The notes below the pieces were generated by a model that saw only the letters and a program-made list of their open reading frames with translations, did no database searches and was not told the origin of the DNA. A stretch of 64,000 nt of DNA. Source: an uncultured Paracoccaceae bacterium. GTDB taxonomy: Bacteria; Pseudomonadota; Alphaproteobacteria; Rhodobacterales; Rhodobacteraceae. The stretch spans positions 30,001 to 94,000 of the forward strand of contig CATOSB010000003.1 in assembly GCA_951812305.1 (NCBI GenBank), written 5' to 3'. This document shows positions 36,484-46,050 of this stretch, in pieces. The translations under genes and the position numbers were made by a program. The first letter of the stretch is position 1. Every line of letters begins with the position of its first letter.

Positions 36484-37176
36484 TCACGCTGTTACGATCG
36501 GGATTTTATCCACGCCAAGCACAACCAGCCGCTTCAGGTTATGTCCAATAGCGGTGCAAGCGACCTGGAACTGTACCTTGGCCTGACCACGATAGCGCAC
36601 CTGTTTCGAGCGCTTTGAAAACACGCGCTCATATGGCGCACGCATCTTGCTGAGCCAGCGATCCTTATCGCGGTTTTTTGCCGCCATATTGTTCTTCTTG
36701 ATGACCGCGCTGTGACATCCTTTGCGTTTGAGTTCCCTCTGTGCAGGTGCAGTGCAATAGCCTTTGTCTGCATAAACAGCACCCTGATCCGGGCACACAT
36801 GGCGCAGACCTTTGGCATCATCGACATTGGCCGGTGTGGCCGCCACTTTGTTGACCAGACCTGATTGCATGTCCACGCTGGCATGTTCCTTGTAGCCATA
36901 CCAATATTTGTTTTTGTTCTTTGCGCCAAAACGCGCTTGCTTGTCGGCAGCAACCCTGGGAGCGGTTTCGTTGTTGAACTTCTCCAGACCCTTGGCGATG
37001 GCTTTGTCCCGATCACTCCAGTTCGAGAATTTCGAAACCAGCTGGCTGGCATCCACAAAGGTGAACACTTCCCGGATCAAACCTGCAGCCTTCAAGCTGA
37101 CGCGCAGACGATTGAAAATGTCCATGAGCCCCTTTGTAACCCCGATTCTGGATAAGACGTTGGCGTCACCAGTGCA

Positions 37177-37617
37177 CTACTCGACAGAATTTTTTCGTAG
37201 TTTTTTGATTCGTTTTTTACGATACTCGTTGACCCTTTTTCGCAGAGGGTTGCGATGAGGGATTTCCACCATTGTTATGGAAATGATCCTCGGTTCTCTC
37301 AAAGCCTCATTTGGCTCCAGTTCAACGGCAATTCCGCCAAACTCTCCAAGAAATAGAACATTTGAAACGGTTTCGTGATCCGCTTTGAATGTATCAGGGT
37401 CATTTTTCCGTACGTGTTTCGGGATGATCACCTGAAAGGGAGTGGCAGCCATCAGATCGAGCACAAGTGTCATGGTTCTTTTAGGGAGCGCAGCCAGTTC
37501 ATTGAGCTTATCCGTGAGGGCGTAGAAACGGTTGGGGTCCTCTTCCATCATGTCGAACATGAGGTCCCGGATCTTCTCATAAGCGAGATCTTCGTTGATT
37601 GGGAAGTTGTTCTCCAT
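37177..37617 (-). CDS. 146-aa passenger protein inside an IS982 element
   Basis: I do not recognise this family. The protein starts MENNFPINEDLAYEKIRD, has a hydrophobic middle (TMTLVLDLMAATPFQVIIPK), a segment LFLGEFGGIAVELEPNE, and a strongly basic end (RKRVNEYRKKRIKKLRK). It has no clear membrane segment. It lies head-to-head with the transposase inside the element borders, so it moves with the IS. The neighbouring copy at 39068-40133 retains only its first few codons. The ATG at 37617 is preferred over one 42 codons upstream, which would overlap the transposase leader. Confidence 0.6.
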   Translation of the reverse strand: MENNFPINEDLAYEKIRDLMFDMMEEDPNRFYALTDKLNELAALPKRTMTLVLDLMAATPFQVIIPKHVRKNDPDTFKADHETVSNVLFLGEFGGIAVELEPNEALREPRIISITMVEIPHRNPLRKRVNEYRKKRIKKLRKNSVE

Positions 37618-37745
37618 GGCGCGCACCTTTTGCCCCGTGTTGACCAGCCTGAATGCCCCCGTGATTAGTATGGGGTGAGAGGGGTTTCCAGGTACGTTGC
37701 CCCATGATTCAAGGTTCAAAAGCGACACAATATGGACCGCCACTC

Positions 37746-38639
37746 ATGTCGATCACTAACACCGCACTTTTTGTCTGTCTCGATGATTTTGCAAAAACCT
37801 ACGAGGACTGGGAGCGCCACCGGTTGATCCCCTCGGGTCGTCAGAGGCTTCGCTCCGGCAAGCTGACCCTGGGGGAGAGCCTGTTCATCATGGTCTTGTT
37901 TCACTTGTCGCCGTTCAAGGACTTCAAACATTATTGGATTTATGGCGTTGAGCAGAAATACCGTGACTGCTTTGGCACCCTCCCGAGCTATGGTCGGTTT
38001 GTCAGCCTCATGCCAAGATTAATGGTGCCGTTTTGCATACTGCTGCACTGCTTCAGCGGTGAAAAAACCGGCGTCTATTTTGCCGACAGCACTAAGCTCG
38101 CGGTCTGCCACAATGCCCGCATTAATCGAAACAAGGTCTTCAAGGGGCTGGCAAAGCGCGGTCGCAGCACAATGGGCTGGTTCTTTGGCTTCAAACTGCA
38201 TCTAATCATCAACAACAAGGGGGAGATCATGGCCGTCAAAATCACGGCAGGTAATGTCGATGATCGAAAGCCGTTTGAAGCCATGATCGCGGGCCTCGAA
38301 GGCAAAATATTTGCTGATAAGGGCTATATCTCCAAATCCCTCTTCCAACGGCTCTGGCAGCGTGGGCTCCACCTCGTCACCGGCATTCGCCGCAACATGA
38401 AAAACTATCTCCTGCCAATCCTGAACAAAATCCTGTTGCGAAGGCGGTTCATCATCGAAACTCTGTTCGATAAGTTGAAAACCAGCATGGGACTGGAACA
38501 CACTCGACACAGATCGCCTGCCAACGCATTCGTACACCTCATCTCGTGTGTCGCAGCCTATATGCTCGGGAAAACCAAAGTTAAAATGGGACCCATAACC
38601 GTGCCGGAAACAATCAGGCAGGTCGAATACCAGATATAG
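37746..38639 (+). CDS. IS982-family transposase (copy 1)
   Basis: The 297-aa protein is a typical IS982 transposase with D in [15 protein letters not shown], the motif [19 protein letters not shown] in [13 protein letters not shown] and E in [14 protein letters not shown]. The start at [15 protein letters not shown] is preferred over an ATG 14 codons upstream because it matches the family N-terminus. The C-terminal region ([18 protein letters not shown]) is complete. Confidence 0.92.
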   Translation: MSITNTALFVCLDDFAKTYEDWERHRLIPSGRQRLRSGKLTLGESLFIMVLFHLSPFKDFKHYWIYGVEQKYRDCFGTLPSYGRFVSLMPRLMVPFCILLHCFSGEKTGVYFADSTKLAVCHNARINRNKVFKGLAKRGRSTMGWFFGFKLHLIINNKGEIMAVKITAGNVDDRKPFEAMIAGLEGKIFADKGYISKSLFQRLWQRGLHLVTGIRRNMKNYLLPILNKILLRRRFIIETLFDKLKTSMGLEHTRHRSPANAFVHLISCVAAYMLGKTKVKMGPITVPETIRQVEYQI

Positions 38640-39003
38640 CGCTTATCCAGAACTCAGGTTTTGTACCCAACCGCTTGCGGAAATCGCCGAAAAACGAGTG
38701 ATCAGGTGTCTTCTCACTGAGCCCAAAGCCGCAAAACCATTTGGCTGCAAGGTTCTCACGCATGAACCGTTCCATCTCCCGATCGGAAATGTCCTCAAGG
38801 AATTGAAGCACCAGCATGCGAAACGCACGCCCGGCACCCAATTCAGGGCGCCCGCGATCAGAATAAAGCGCTGCCGGAGGCTTTGCCAAAGCACACAGGT
38901 CAACAACCGCTTCAAACTTGCGGTACGGATGATCAGCCAACACAAGCCCATCCAACGTTGCAAACATTTCAATCTGATCACGCTTCATAGCCAGCCACCC
39001 CAA

Positions 39004-39067
39004 AAAATACTCACGCAGACTGAATCAATTCATCACAGTCCTGTCCAGAGACTTTTCCGACAGGGCC
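39004..39067. other. border between the IS5-like and second IS982 copies
   Basis: After the IS5-like start, 64 bases (CACAGTCCTGTCCAGAGAC within) probably include that element's outer end. They stop where IS982 sequence resumes with TTGATTGGGAAG, the point at which the second IS982 copy is truncated. Confidence 0.45.
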
Positions 39068-40133
39068 TTGATTGGGAAGTTGTTCTCCATGGCGCGCACC
39101 TTTTGCCCCGTGTTGACCAGCCTGAATGCCCCCGTGATTAGTATGGGGTGAGAGGGGTTTCCAAGTACGTTGCCCCATGATTCAAGGTTCAAAAGCGACA
39201 CAATATGGACCGCCACTCATGTCGATCACTAACACCGCACTTTTTGTCTGTCTCGATGACTTTGCAAAAACCTACGAGGACTGGGAGCGCCACCGGTTGA
39301 TCCCCTCGGGTCGTCAGAGGCTTCGCGCCGGCAAGCTGACCCTGGGGGAGAGCCTGTTCATCATGGTCTTGTTTCACTTGTCGCCGTTCAAGGACTTCAA
39401 ACATTATTGGATTTATGGCGTTGAGCAGAAATACCGTGACTGCTTTGGCAACCTCCCGAGCTATGGTCGGTTTGTCAGCCTCATGCCAAGATTAATGGTG
39501 CCGTTTTGCATACTGCTGCACTGCTTCAGCGGTGAAAAAACCGGCGTCTATTTTGCCGACAGCACTAAGCTCGCGGTCTGCCACAATGCCCGCATTAATC
39601 GAAACAAGGTCTTCAAGGGGCTGGCAAAGCGCGGTCGCAGCACAATGGGCTGGTTCTTTGGCTTCAAACTGCATCTAATCATCAACAACAAGGGGGAGAT
39701 CATGGCCGTCAAAATCACGGCAGGTAATGTCGATGATCGAAAGCCGTTTGAAGCCATGATCGCGGGCCCCGAAGGCAAAATATTTGCTGATAAGGGCTAT
39801 ATCTCCAAATCCCTCTTCCAACGGCTCTGGCAGCGTGGGCTCCACCTCGTCACCGGCATTCGCCGCAACATGAAAAACTATCTCCTGCCAATCCTGAACA
39901 AAATCCTGTTGCGAAGGCGGTTCATCATCGAAACTCTGTTCGATAAGTTGAAAACCAGCATGGGACTGGAACACACTCGACACAGATCGCCTGCCAACGC
40001 ATTCGTACACCTCATCTCGTGTGTCGCAGCCTATATGCTCGGGAAAACCAAAGTTAAAATGGGACCCATAACCGTGCCGGAAACAATCAGGCAGGTCGAA
40101 TACCAGATATAGCGCTTATCCAGAACTCAGGTT
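39068..40133 (+). mobile_element. IS982-family element, copy 2, left part missing
   Basis: Matches 37595-38660 almost exactly, including the right end CTTATCCAGAACTCAGGTT, but lacks the left end and nearly all of the passenger gene. It lies directly after the IS5-like start and directly before the conjugation-associated region. Confidence 0.88.
39219..40112 (+). CDS. IS982-family transposase (copy 2)
   Basis: The 297-aa protein differs from copy 1 at only three positions that I see (for example RAGKLTL for RSGKLTL and GNLPSYG for GTLPSYG). All catalytic motifs are kept. Its element lacks a left end, so it could act only on other copies. Confidence 0.92.
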   Translation: MSITNTALFVCLDDFAKTYEDWERHRLIPSGRQRLRAGKLTLGESLFIMVLFHLSPFKDFKHYWIYGVEQKYRDCFGNLPSYGRFVSLMPRLMVPFCILLHCFSGEKTGVYFADSTKLAVCHNARINRNKVFKGLAKRGRSTMGWFFGFKLHLIINNKGEIMAVKITAGNVDDRKPFEAMIAGPEGKIFADKGYISKSLFQRLWQRGLHLVTGIRRNMKNYLLPILNKILLRRRFIIETLFDKLKTSMGLEHTRHRSPANAFVHLISCVAAYMLGKTKVKMGPITVPETIRQVEYQI

Positions 40134-40207
40134 AACATAACCTCTCTTATACGACAGAACTGTTGACCTATAACCAACCCCCGAGCACACCCCGAAGGAC
40201 ACCGCCC

Positions 40208-40858
40208 ATGCACAACCCTGATCATCCCCCCGGTCCCCGCAGAACGGCTGCTACGATGGCCCGGCTGCGCGCGAAACGCCGCGATCTGGCGCTGATCGGC
40301 ATGGCCTTGGTGTGCTGGTCATTCCCGACCGACGCGGTCGCCCATTCCGGGGCATTGAACGCACAGGGCTGTCACGCAGGGTCACAACCCTACCATTGCC
40401 ACAGGGCGCGAGGGAATGCCCGGCCGTCCGCTCGGCCCGAAACCTCTGCCCTCACCGGCACGGCTTCGGTGATCGATGGCGACACGCTGGCGATCCATGG
40501 GCACCGCATCCGGCTGCACGGGATCGATGCGCCGGAAAGCGGCCAGACCTGCGAGGATGCGGGCGGGCGGTCTTATCGCTGTGGCCAGGTGGCCGCGCTG
40601 GCGCTCGCCGACCGGATCGGGCGGAGACCTGTGACCTGCATCGCGCGGGACACGGATCGCTACGGGCGGCGGATCGCGGTCTGCGAAGAAGGCGGGCGCG
40701 ATCTGAATGCCTGGATGGTGGCCGGGGGCCATGCCCTGGCCTATCGCCGCTACAGCCGGGATTATGTCGGGGAAGAAGCCGCCGCGCGCGACGCCGGACG
40801 CGGGCTGTGGCAGGGCCGCTTCGTGGCCCCCTGGGACTGGCGGAGGGGCTTAAGATGA
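40208..40858 (+). CDS. secreted thermonuclease-like protein with a YHYH domain
   Basis: The 216-aa protein has an N-terminal membrane segment (LALIGMALVCWSFPTDAVAH) that looks like a signal peptide, then a YHYH-type motif (HSGALNAQGCHAGSQPYHCH), then a staphylococcal-nuclease domain: SVIDGDTLAIHGHRIRLHG, IDAPESGQTC, and ARDTDRYGRRIAVC. The D, R and E residues of the SNase active site are visible in those motifs. It probably degrades DNA outside the cytoplasm. Such nucleases are common beside conjugation genes. The start at MHNPDHPP is preferred over one 15 codons upstream. Confidence 0.88.
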   Translation: MHNPDHPPGPRRTAATMARLRAKRRDLALIGMALVCWSFPTDAVAHSGALNAQGCHAGSQPYHCHRARGNARPSARPETSALTGTASVIDGDTLAIHGHRIRLHGIDAPESGQTCEDAGGRSYRCGQVAALALADRIGRRPVTCIARDTDRYGRRIAVCEEGGRDLNAWMVAGGHALAYRRYSRDYVGEEAAARDAGRGLWQGRFVAPWDWRRGLR

Positions 40859-41055
40859 CTCCCCCCGCAACACACACCCTGTCGAAGACGGCGCGCATCC
40901 GGCTGGCGCTGACCGGCCGGATCGTGGGCGGCATCGTTGCCGGGCGTCACGCCGGCGGCGAGGTGACAATCCTCTGGGGCGGTCTCCGGCGGCGGGGAAA
41001 AGCGATTTCGCTGGAAAAGATGCTGATGATCGAGTCCGGGGAGGAGGGCCGATGA
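40855..41055 (+). CDS. small protein of unknown function
   Basis: A 66-aa frame starts with an ATGA overlap on the nuclease stop. It has a basic N-terminus (SKTARIRLALTGRIVGGIVA) and a glycine-rich middle. I do not recognise it. Tight coupling to the nuclease gene is the main support for it being real. Confidence 0.5.
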   Translation: MTPPATHTLSKTARIRLALTGRIVGGIVAGRHAGGEVTILWGGLRRRGKAISLEKMLMIESGEEGR

Positions 41056-41078
41056 ACGCGGCCCTCACATATGGCGCG

Positions 41079-41591
41079 TCATGGCGCCCCGGTCAGGCTC
41101 ATGCGAATGGCGGGCGCAAAGGTGCTCCAGACCGCCGCAAGCGCCAGCGCGATGCCAAGGTAAATTGCCAGGGTGCGCACCATCCTGTTCGTGCTGTCGG
41201 CAATCTCCGTGCGGACCTCGGCGATCTTTATGTCTTGAGCCGCAAAGCGCTCCACCATTTCGGCGCGCTGCTCGGCGATCTCCGTACGAATCTCGGCGAA
41301 TTTGACGTCCTGCTTGTCAATTCTCTTCTCAAGCGCGGCACCCTGCGCATCAATCTTCTTTTCCAGCGCCGCACTCTGCGCATCAAACTTCTTTTCCAGC
41401 GCGTTGGTCTTTTCGACGATCACAGCTTTCAGCCGACTCTCGACCTCGCGCAGATCGCCCGCTGTCGCGGCGGTGGAGGTGACGGATTCATTGATCACCG
41501 AGACCACGGCGCGGGCCGATTTGTTGTCGAGCCCGGCGGCCACCAGCTCGTCGGTGGCCTTGGCGGTGTCGATGGCAACGGGTTGCGGCAT
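41079..41591 (-). CDS. DUF1640-like coiled-coil membrane protein
   Basis: The 170-aa protein has a short N-terminal domain (ATDELVAAGLDNKSARAVVS), a long heptad-repeat coiled coil with a repeating FDAQSAALEKKIDAQ-type unit (about residues 50-125), and one C-terminal membrane segment (TLAIYLGIALALAAVWSTFA). This is the layout of DUF1640/CCDC90-like proteins, often found beside mobile elements. Function unknown. It faces the opposite way to the neighbouring nuclease gene. Confidence 0.7.
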   Translation of the reverse strand: MPQPVAIDTAKATDELVAAGLDNKSARAVVSVINESVTSTAATAGDLREVESRLKAVIVEKTNALEKKFDAQSAALEKKIDAQGAALEKRIDKQDVKFAEIRTEIAEQRAEMVERFAAQDIKIAEVRTEIADSTNRMVRTLAIYLGIALALAAVWSTFAPAIRMSLTGAP

Positions 41592-41675
41592 GGTCGGGAT
41601 CCTCTCTTCCTCCGATATAACCCGGATCGAACGGGTTCGCCAGTGGCTGCAATACTGTTTGCCGGCGGCCCTGTC

Positions 41676-42089
41676 TCAGCTGTCCGGCTCCCCGGTGAGA
41701 AGCGACGTCGCCACCGGGATCACCGCCTCGCGCAGGTCGGGAATGGCCAGCACCACCAGCGCGATCACAAGACAGGTCAGGAGCATGGTTATCAGAGCGA
41801 TCCAAATCGGCCGGCGGCGAAGGGCTCTGTCGATCTTGCGCAAGGCGGCCGCCTGCGCGTCCATCTGGTCGGAGAGCCTGTAGCATTCGGCGCGGATGCC
41901 CGCGAGGTCGCCAAAGATGTGTTCGGTAATCGCCTCGCTCCCGCCCTGCAACCCGTTGAGCCGCTTTTCCAGCCACGCGACCATGTCAAAGAGATCGCCG
42001 GTCGTGGCCGGAGAGCCGGACACCCGGCTTTGATCCTCGCCCCCGTCCGGCTCCCCGGACGTCGGATCGTTCTGTCTCAGCTTGTCCAT
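41676..42089 (-). CDS. coiled-coil membrane protein of unknown function
   Basis: The 137-aa protein has a helical middle (LFDMVAWLEKRLNGLQ, then AQAAALRKIDRALRRR) and one membrane segment (IWIALITMLLTCLVIALVVL). It may be a mobile-element accessory protein. I do not recognise a family. The ATG and open frame are convincing because the protein pattern is sensible throughout. Confidence 0.6.
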   Translation of the reverse strand: MDKLRQNDPTSGEPDGGEDQSRVSGSPATTGDLFDMVAWLEKRLNGLQGGSEAITEHIFGDLAGIRAECYRLSDQMDAQAAALRKIDRALRRRPIWIALITMLLTCLVIALVVLAIPDLREAVIPVATSLLTGEPDS

Positions 42090-42122
42090 GCCCTGCGGTA
42101 TATCGCGGAATCGTCGCCGGGG

Positions 42123-42659
42123 CTATTCCGCTTCGGTTCCCTCCTGCCGCCACGGATCGTCGGCGGGGTCTTTCGGCATGGTGAAGACCCGGAGACAGAC
42201 AAGCGCCACCAGAACGGCTTGAGCGATCACGCCCGCCATGAGCCCGAAGACCGCCCAGACGATGCCTGCGGGCAGCAACATGGCACCGGTGACCCCGGCC
42301 CAGGCGAGAATGACACTCTCTCGGGCGGGCGGATCGTTATAGCCCACGAAGGGCAAATGCCCGGGCAGGCTCGGATCGGGCAGCACATCGGGCATGTGGC
42401 GGGGATATTTCATCGCCTCCCAGCGCACGGCGAACCAGAGCGGGTCCCGGGCGGCGGCACGGCGCAGCGCGATAAAGCCGGCGACAAACAGCCCCACCCC
42501 ACCGATCAGGCCGAAGATGTCCAGCCCGAATATGACCACTGTGATGAAGCCGACCGCACCGATGAGAATCAGAAACGGCAAACGCTCGCAGCCGAAGAGC
42601 TGCGGCGGGCGCATCAGGTCCATGTCGATCCGGCCGTAGGGTTTGGTATCGTCTGTCAT
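42123..42659 (-). CDS. VirB3/TrbD-like type IV secretion membrane protein
   Basis: The 178-aa protein has two to four membrane segments (LPFLILIGAVGFITVVIFGL, FGLIGGVGLFVAGFIALR and, nearer the end, VILAWAGVTGAMLLPAGIVW). Its middle RRAAARDPLWFAVRWEAMKY resembles the D.....R....Y region of VirB3/TrbD, where the protein sits in the inner membrane with VirB4. It is longer than most (about 100), so it may be a fused or variant form. It is read away from the TrbB-like gene, across a 270-base intergenic region. Confidence 0.5.
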   Translation of the reverse strand: MTDDTKPYGRIDMDLMRPPQLFGCERLPFLILIGAVGFITVVIFGLDIFGLIGGVGLFVAGFIALRRAAARDPLWFAVRWEAMKYPRHMPDVLPDPSLPGHLPFVGYNDPPARESVILAWAGVTGAMLLPAGIVWAVFGLMAGVIAQAVLVALVCLRVFTMPKDPADDPWRQEGTEAE

Positions 42660-42931
42660 GTGTCTCTCCATGTCAGCAGATCCCTCACCTGCCCGATGGA
42701 GAGCCTCGGTGCCATATTGGGCTCCGCCCGTTCACACCTCAATCGCTCCCCCGGAGCGATTGCCGCCTTCGGCGGTCCGGTGCTCACTGCGCATCACTTT
42801 GTGCATCTCTCAATCTCCCGTGAGTGTTTGCTGATTCTCACAATGGGAGAGGCGGGGGTCCGGGTCAACGATCCGGTCCCCCGCCGCCATTCGCCACGAC
42901 ATGTCCCCGCCCCGATCCCGGAGGCCCGCCC
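42660..42931. promoter_or_regulatory. divergent promoter region with two perfect hairpins
   Basis: This gap lies between the leftward VirB3-like and rightward TrbB-like genes. CAATCGCTCC/GGAGCGATTG (42749-42771) forms a perfect 10-bp stem around CCC, followed by CCGCC/GGCGG (42772-42784). It has no T run, so it could be an operator or a transcription-end structure. No gene is supported. Confidence 0.5.
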
Positions 42932-43834
42932 ATGAGCAGCGCCACCGATATCGCCACCCTGCTTGGCCCCCTCGGACCGCTTCTTGAGGCGCCGGATGTG
43001 GTCGAGATCAGCTGCAATCCCGACGGTCGGGTCTTCGTGGAGCGCTTCGGGGCCGATCCCTGCCCCCATGGGCATATGGATGCACGGGACGCGGACCGCT
43101 TCATTCGCTGGTGCGCCACCCTCTCGAAGGCGCGGGTGGCAGCGGACACCCCGATTTTCTCGGGCCGCATTCCGGGCACAGCCCACCGGATCGAGGCGCT
43201 GGTCCCGCCCGTGGTCGATGCCCCCGCCTTCTCGATCCGCCGTCACAGCACCCGGCCGATCACGCTTGTGGATTTCGTGCCGGAGGAGGAGCCAGGACAC
43301 CTCATCAAGGCCGCCATCGCGGCGCGCCACAACATCCTCATCGCTGGCGCCACGGGCTCCGGCAAGACCACGCTTCTCAATGCCTGTCTCGACCATCTGA
43401 ACGGCCTCGCCCCCGCCACCCGGCTGGTGGTGATCGAGGACACGCCCGAAATCCGCGCGCCATTCGCCAATTCCATGGCGATCCGGACCGCGGACCGCGT
43501 CACGATGGACCGCCTGCTGGTCTCGGCACTCCGGCTGGCACCGCAGCGCATTATCGTCGGCGAGGTCCGCGAGGGTGCGGTCCTGATGACCCTGCTGAAA
43601 GCCTGGAACACCGGCCATCCCGGCGGCCTGGTGACGCTGCATGCCAACGGGGCCGATGAGGTGATGGCGCGGCTGGCCATGCTGGCCACCGAGGTCACAT
43701 CCACCGACCAGACCCCCTTCATCAGGAACACGACAGACATGATCGTCTTTGTCCGGCGCGGGCGGGCCCGCCCCGAAGTGGCCACGATCACCTGCCGGAC
43801 AGGATCAGAACTGGAGACGACCTATGCGATATAA
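42932..43834 (+). CDS. trbB: TrbB/VirB11-type secretion ATPase
   Basis: The 300-aa protein is a hexameric AAA+-like ATPase of the VirB11/TrbB group that powers the pilus or DNA transfer machine from the cytoplasm. The Walker A motif is GATGSGKTTLL at about 139-147. The Asp box (VVIEDTPEI), the Walker B region (LRLAPQRIIVGEVREG) and the His box (GGLVTLHANGADE) follow in order. The start at 42932 (MSSATDIATL) is chosen because upstream codons overlap low-complexity sequence. It overlaps the next gene by 11 bases. Confidence 0.93.
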   Translation: MSSATDIATLLGPLGPLLEAPDVVEISCNPDGRVFVERFGADPCPHGHMDARDADRFIRWCATLSKARVAADTPIFSGRIPGTAHRIEALVPPVVDAPAFSIRRHSTRPITLVDFVPEEEPGHLIKAAIAARHNILIAGATGSGKTTLLNACLDHLNGLAPATRLVVIEDTPEIRAPFANSMAIRTADRVTMDRLLVSALRLAPQRIIVGEVREGAVLMTLLKAWNTGHPGGLVTLHANGADEVMARLAMLATEVTSTDQTPFIRNTTDMIVFVRRGRARPEVATITCRTGSELETTYAI

Positions 43835-44216
43835 CCTCCTTGCCGGGGCCGTGCTCGCGGGATTTCCGGGCGCGGCATTTGCCACCGACCAGATATTCAC
43901 CGGGCGCAGCCCGATCATGGCCTTTACCGATTTTATCCTGGGGCCTTTTGCCTACATGCTGATCATTCTCGGCCTCGTGGCCACGCTCGGCGGGCTGATC
44001 CTGGGCAGCGATATGGGCGGTTTTGCCCGCCGCGCGCCGCTCGCGGTGCTCGCCGGCGCGGTGCTGGCCGGGGCCAATATCATGGCCTCGACCCTCTTTG
44101 GCGAGAGCCGCGCCTATACCATCCCGGACGCCTGGAGAACCGTATGCGTGCAGGACCTGCCCGCCTGCGCCTCCGAGCCTTCCGACCCGTCCACCGTCAG
44201 GGAGGTTTTGAAATGA
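43824..44216 (+). CDS. trbC: VirB2/TrbC-like pilin precursor
   Basis: The 130-aa protein has an N-terminal signal segment (MRYNLLAGAVLAGFPGAAFA) followed by two hydrophobic segments (PFAYMLIILGLVATLGGLIL and APLAVLAGAVLAGANIMAST), the usual layout of the VirB2/TrbC pilin family. Its position directly after the TrbB ATPase gene is the conserved trbB-trbC order. The polar C-terminal tail (VCVQDLPACASEPSD) is longer than usual. Confidence 0.75.
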   Translation: MRYNLLAGAVLAGFPGAAFATDQIFTGRSPIMAFTDFILGPFAYMLIILGLVATLGGLILGSDMGGFARRAPLAVLAGAVLAGANIMASTLFGESRAYTIPDAWRTVCVQDLPACASEPSDPSTVREVLK

Positions 44217-45196
44217 TCCGCGCCGTCAGCCTTGCCGTACTGGTTCTCGCCGCCGGTCCCGGCGCGCCCGCGCAGGAAACCCCCGATGTGCCGCTCCCCC
44301 CGGGCATCGGCAGCGATCTTGTGGATGGGGCCGGGGACCCGCCTGCCCCGGACGGGACCACCGTCACGCCAGAGGCCGCAGAGACCCTGGAACCGAAGAC
44401 GCCGGAACCCGCCGAAGAGAAACCCGCGCCGGACCCGGCATCCGATATCGATCCCGCTCCGCCGGAACGCGACGCGGACAAGGTCTTCACACCCGTCTCC
44501 CCACTGGCACCCGCGCCTGCCTCCTCCGACCCGGCCGCATCCACGGCGCAACCCGTGCGCGCGCTGCTTCGGGGTCTCTGGCGGGGGCAGGTGGCGGACG
44601 GGCTGACCGATCTCGGCTTTGACGCCTGGCTGGCCCGGGAGATCGGAACAGGGGCACCGAACGCACCACCACCCCTGCCCGACACCCAGCCCGACCGCAT
44701 CCGTGCGGTCTCCGAACGCTGGGAGAACCGCACCGGCCCGGTGGCGCTCGGGCAGGCCGGCCGCGTGGTCACCACCTTCGGTGCAGCAATCCCTGCGGCG
44801 TTCTGCTCGCCGCTCACCGTCTGCTATGTCGAGCTGGAACCGGGCGGCTTCTGAACCGCCGCGCTGGTCCTTTTGCCCTTCGCCCTTCTTCCGGGACTTA
44901 TCGTCTACTGGAGCGCCCGACTGTTGCTGGCCGCCGCCGCCGGCCTCTTCGCCCTTGGCTTCGGCGGGCTGAAGGAGACCACCGCAAAAGCGCGCAGTGC
45001 CACGCTGCTGCCGGTCTCGGCGGGGCTCTCCCTGCTCGTGGTCATGCTCCTCACCGGGACCACGCTCGAGATGGCCTGGACGGTCCGCTCAGAGACCAAC
45101 CCGCTTTTTGCCGCGATGTCATTCCTGCTGCTGGAGATCACCGCCGCCGCGCTCGCGTGGCTCCTGCCCCCCGCCATCGGAAGGATCGTCAGATGA
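44213..45196 (+). pseudogene. VirB9/TrbG-like region joined to a membrane domain, interrupted by TGA
   Basis: A signal-like start (MIRAVSLAVLVLAAGPGAPA) leads to a proline-rich low-complexity part and then GRVVTTFGAAIPAAFCSPLT and VCYVELEPGG, which resembles the core of VirB9/TrbG outer-membrane-complex proteins. A TGA at 44852-44854 ends this frame, but the same frame continues with AALVLLPFALLPGLIVYW and three or four membrane segments to 45196. Reading TGA as Trp gives one continuous protein of 327 residues, so a single nonsense change is likely. The remainder could also be a separate small protein starting at TTG 44873. Confidence 0.55.
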
Positions 45197-46050
45197 GCCT
45201 CTCACGCAGCACGACCGCCGATGGGTATCTTCGGACCACCGGGCAACAGCGGCGACATGCAAAGCGCCGCACCAAAGACCCGGCGGCATTGACCTTCCCG
45301 CGCCGCGCCGTCAGGCTTTTGCGCGGTGCGGGGCAGGGCCTCACCCTCCTGCTTGTTCTCTGCCTGACCCCTCTGGACACCATCCTGGCAGAGACCCGCA
45401 CCACCACCGATCTTCTGGGCTTCATCCGCGCGCTCGAGGCCCCGCGCGGCTATGACGATTACGAACGCCGCATCCCGCGCGCCCCTCCGAAACCGCTCAC
45501 CGCCATGTCTGTGGGCGACGTGCTCGACTGGCAGACCCGGGTCCGGGCCAAAGGCGCACCCTCCACCGCTGCCGGGGGCTACCAGTTCATCCGCGACACG
45601 CTCGCCCGCCTGGTCAGAACCCACGGGATCGCGCGCGCCACCCGGTTTGATGCAGCACTTCAGGATCGTCTCGCAGAGCTTCTGATCGCGGAATGCGGCA
45701 CCCCCGGTCCGCCCGCCAACCATCCCCGCTATGGCAATTGCCTCGCGGGCATCTGGGCCGCCCTGCCGCTGACCCATGGACCGCAGCGGGGACACTCCGC
45801 CTATCGCGGGCTGGCCGGCAACCGGGCGCTCACAACCCCCGACACCGTGCTCGCGGTTCTGGCGGGCCAGCCGGTCTCCCTGGCCGTCCACAGCCCCCGG
45901 CCTGCCGCGCCCATCCCCGACACAAGCGTTCTCGCCTTCGGCGCGGTCAGGCTGCGCGATGTCGGTGCTGCCATGCGCGGCGCGGAACGCGCCGGAACGC
46001 TGGGCCCCTCTGTCCGCAACTGGAGCCTTGATCCCTATGCCGTCGAATGA
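45193..46050 (+). CDS. muramidase-like peptidoglycan hydrolase of the transfer system
   Basis: The 285-aa protein has a basic N-terminus, one membrane segment (LTLLLVLCLTPLDTILA) acting as a signal or anchor, and a lysozyme-like domain: FIRALEAPRGYDDYER with a probable catalytic Glu, then LTAMSVGDVLDWQTRVR and TAAGGYQFIRDTLARLV. This pattern occurs in phage and T4SS-linked muramidases that open the cell wall for the transfer channel. It overlaps the genes on both sides (ATGA with the previous frame, 14 bases with the next). Confidence 0.75.
   Translation: MSLSRSTTADGYLRTTGQQRRHAKRRTKDPAALTFPRRAVRLLRGAGQGLTLLLVLCLTPLDTILAETRTTTDLLGFIRALEAPRGYDDYERRIPRAPPKPLTAMSVGDVLDWQTRVRAKGAPSTAAGGYQFIRDTLARLVRTHGIARATRFDAALQDRLAELLIAECGTPGPPANHPRYGNCLAGIWAALPLTHGPQRGHSAYRGLAGNRALTTPDTVLAVLAGQPVSLAVHSPRPAAPIPDTSVLAFGAVRLRDVGAAMRGAERAGTLGPSVRNWSLDPYAVE

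Larger units (their letters stand above)
37138..38660 (+). mobile_element. IS982-family element with an extra gene, 1523 bp
   Basis: Ends AACCCCGATTCTGGATAAG and the complement of CTTATCCAGAACTCAGGTT form imperfect inverted repeats. TTGT flanks both sides. Removing the element repairs the IS5-like transposase, which fixes its borders. Ordinary IS982 elements are about 1 kb with one gene; this one also carries an oppositely oriented 146-aa gene between the left end and the transposase. Confidence 0.85.
36484..38988 (-). pseudogene. IS5-like transposase split by an IS982 element
   Basis: The N-terminal piece (38988-38661) has MKRDQIEMFATLDGLVLADH, then PYRKFEAVVDLC and FFGDFRKRLGT. The C-terminal piece (37137-36484) has MDIFNRLRVSLKAAGL, FVDASQLVSKF, VYADKGYCTAPAQRELK and YERVFSKRSKQVRYRGQAK with the DDE acids. 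Removing 37138-38660 and one TTGT joins them in frame as RKRLGTKGLMDIFNRLRVS, a continuous IS5-type protein of about 330 residues. It is therefore an ordinary transposase gene with one insertion. Confidence 0.88.
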
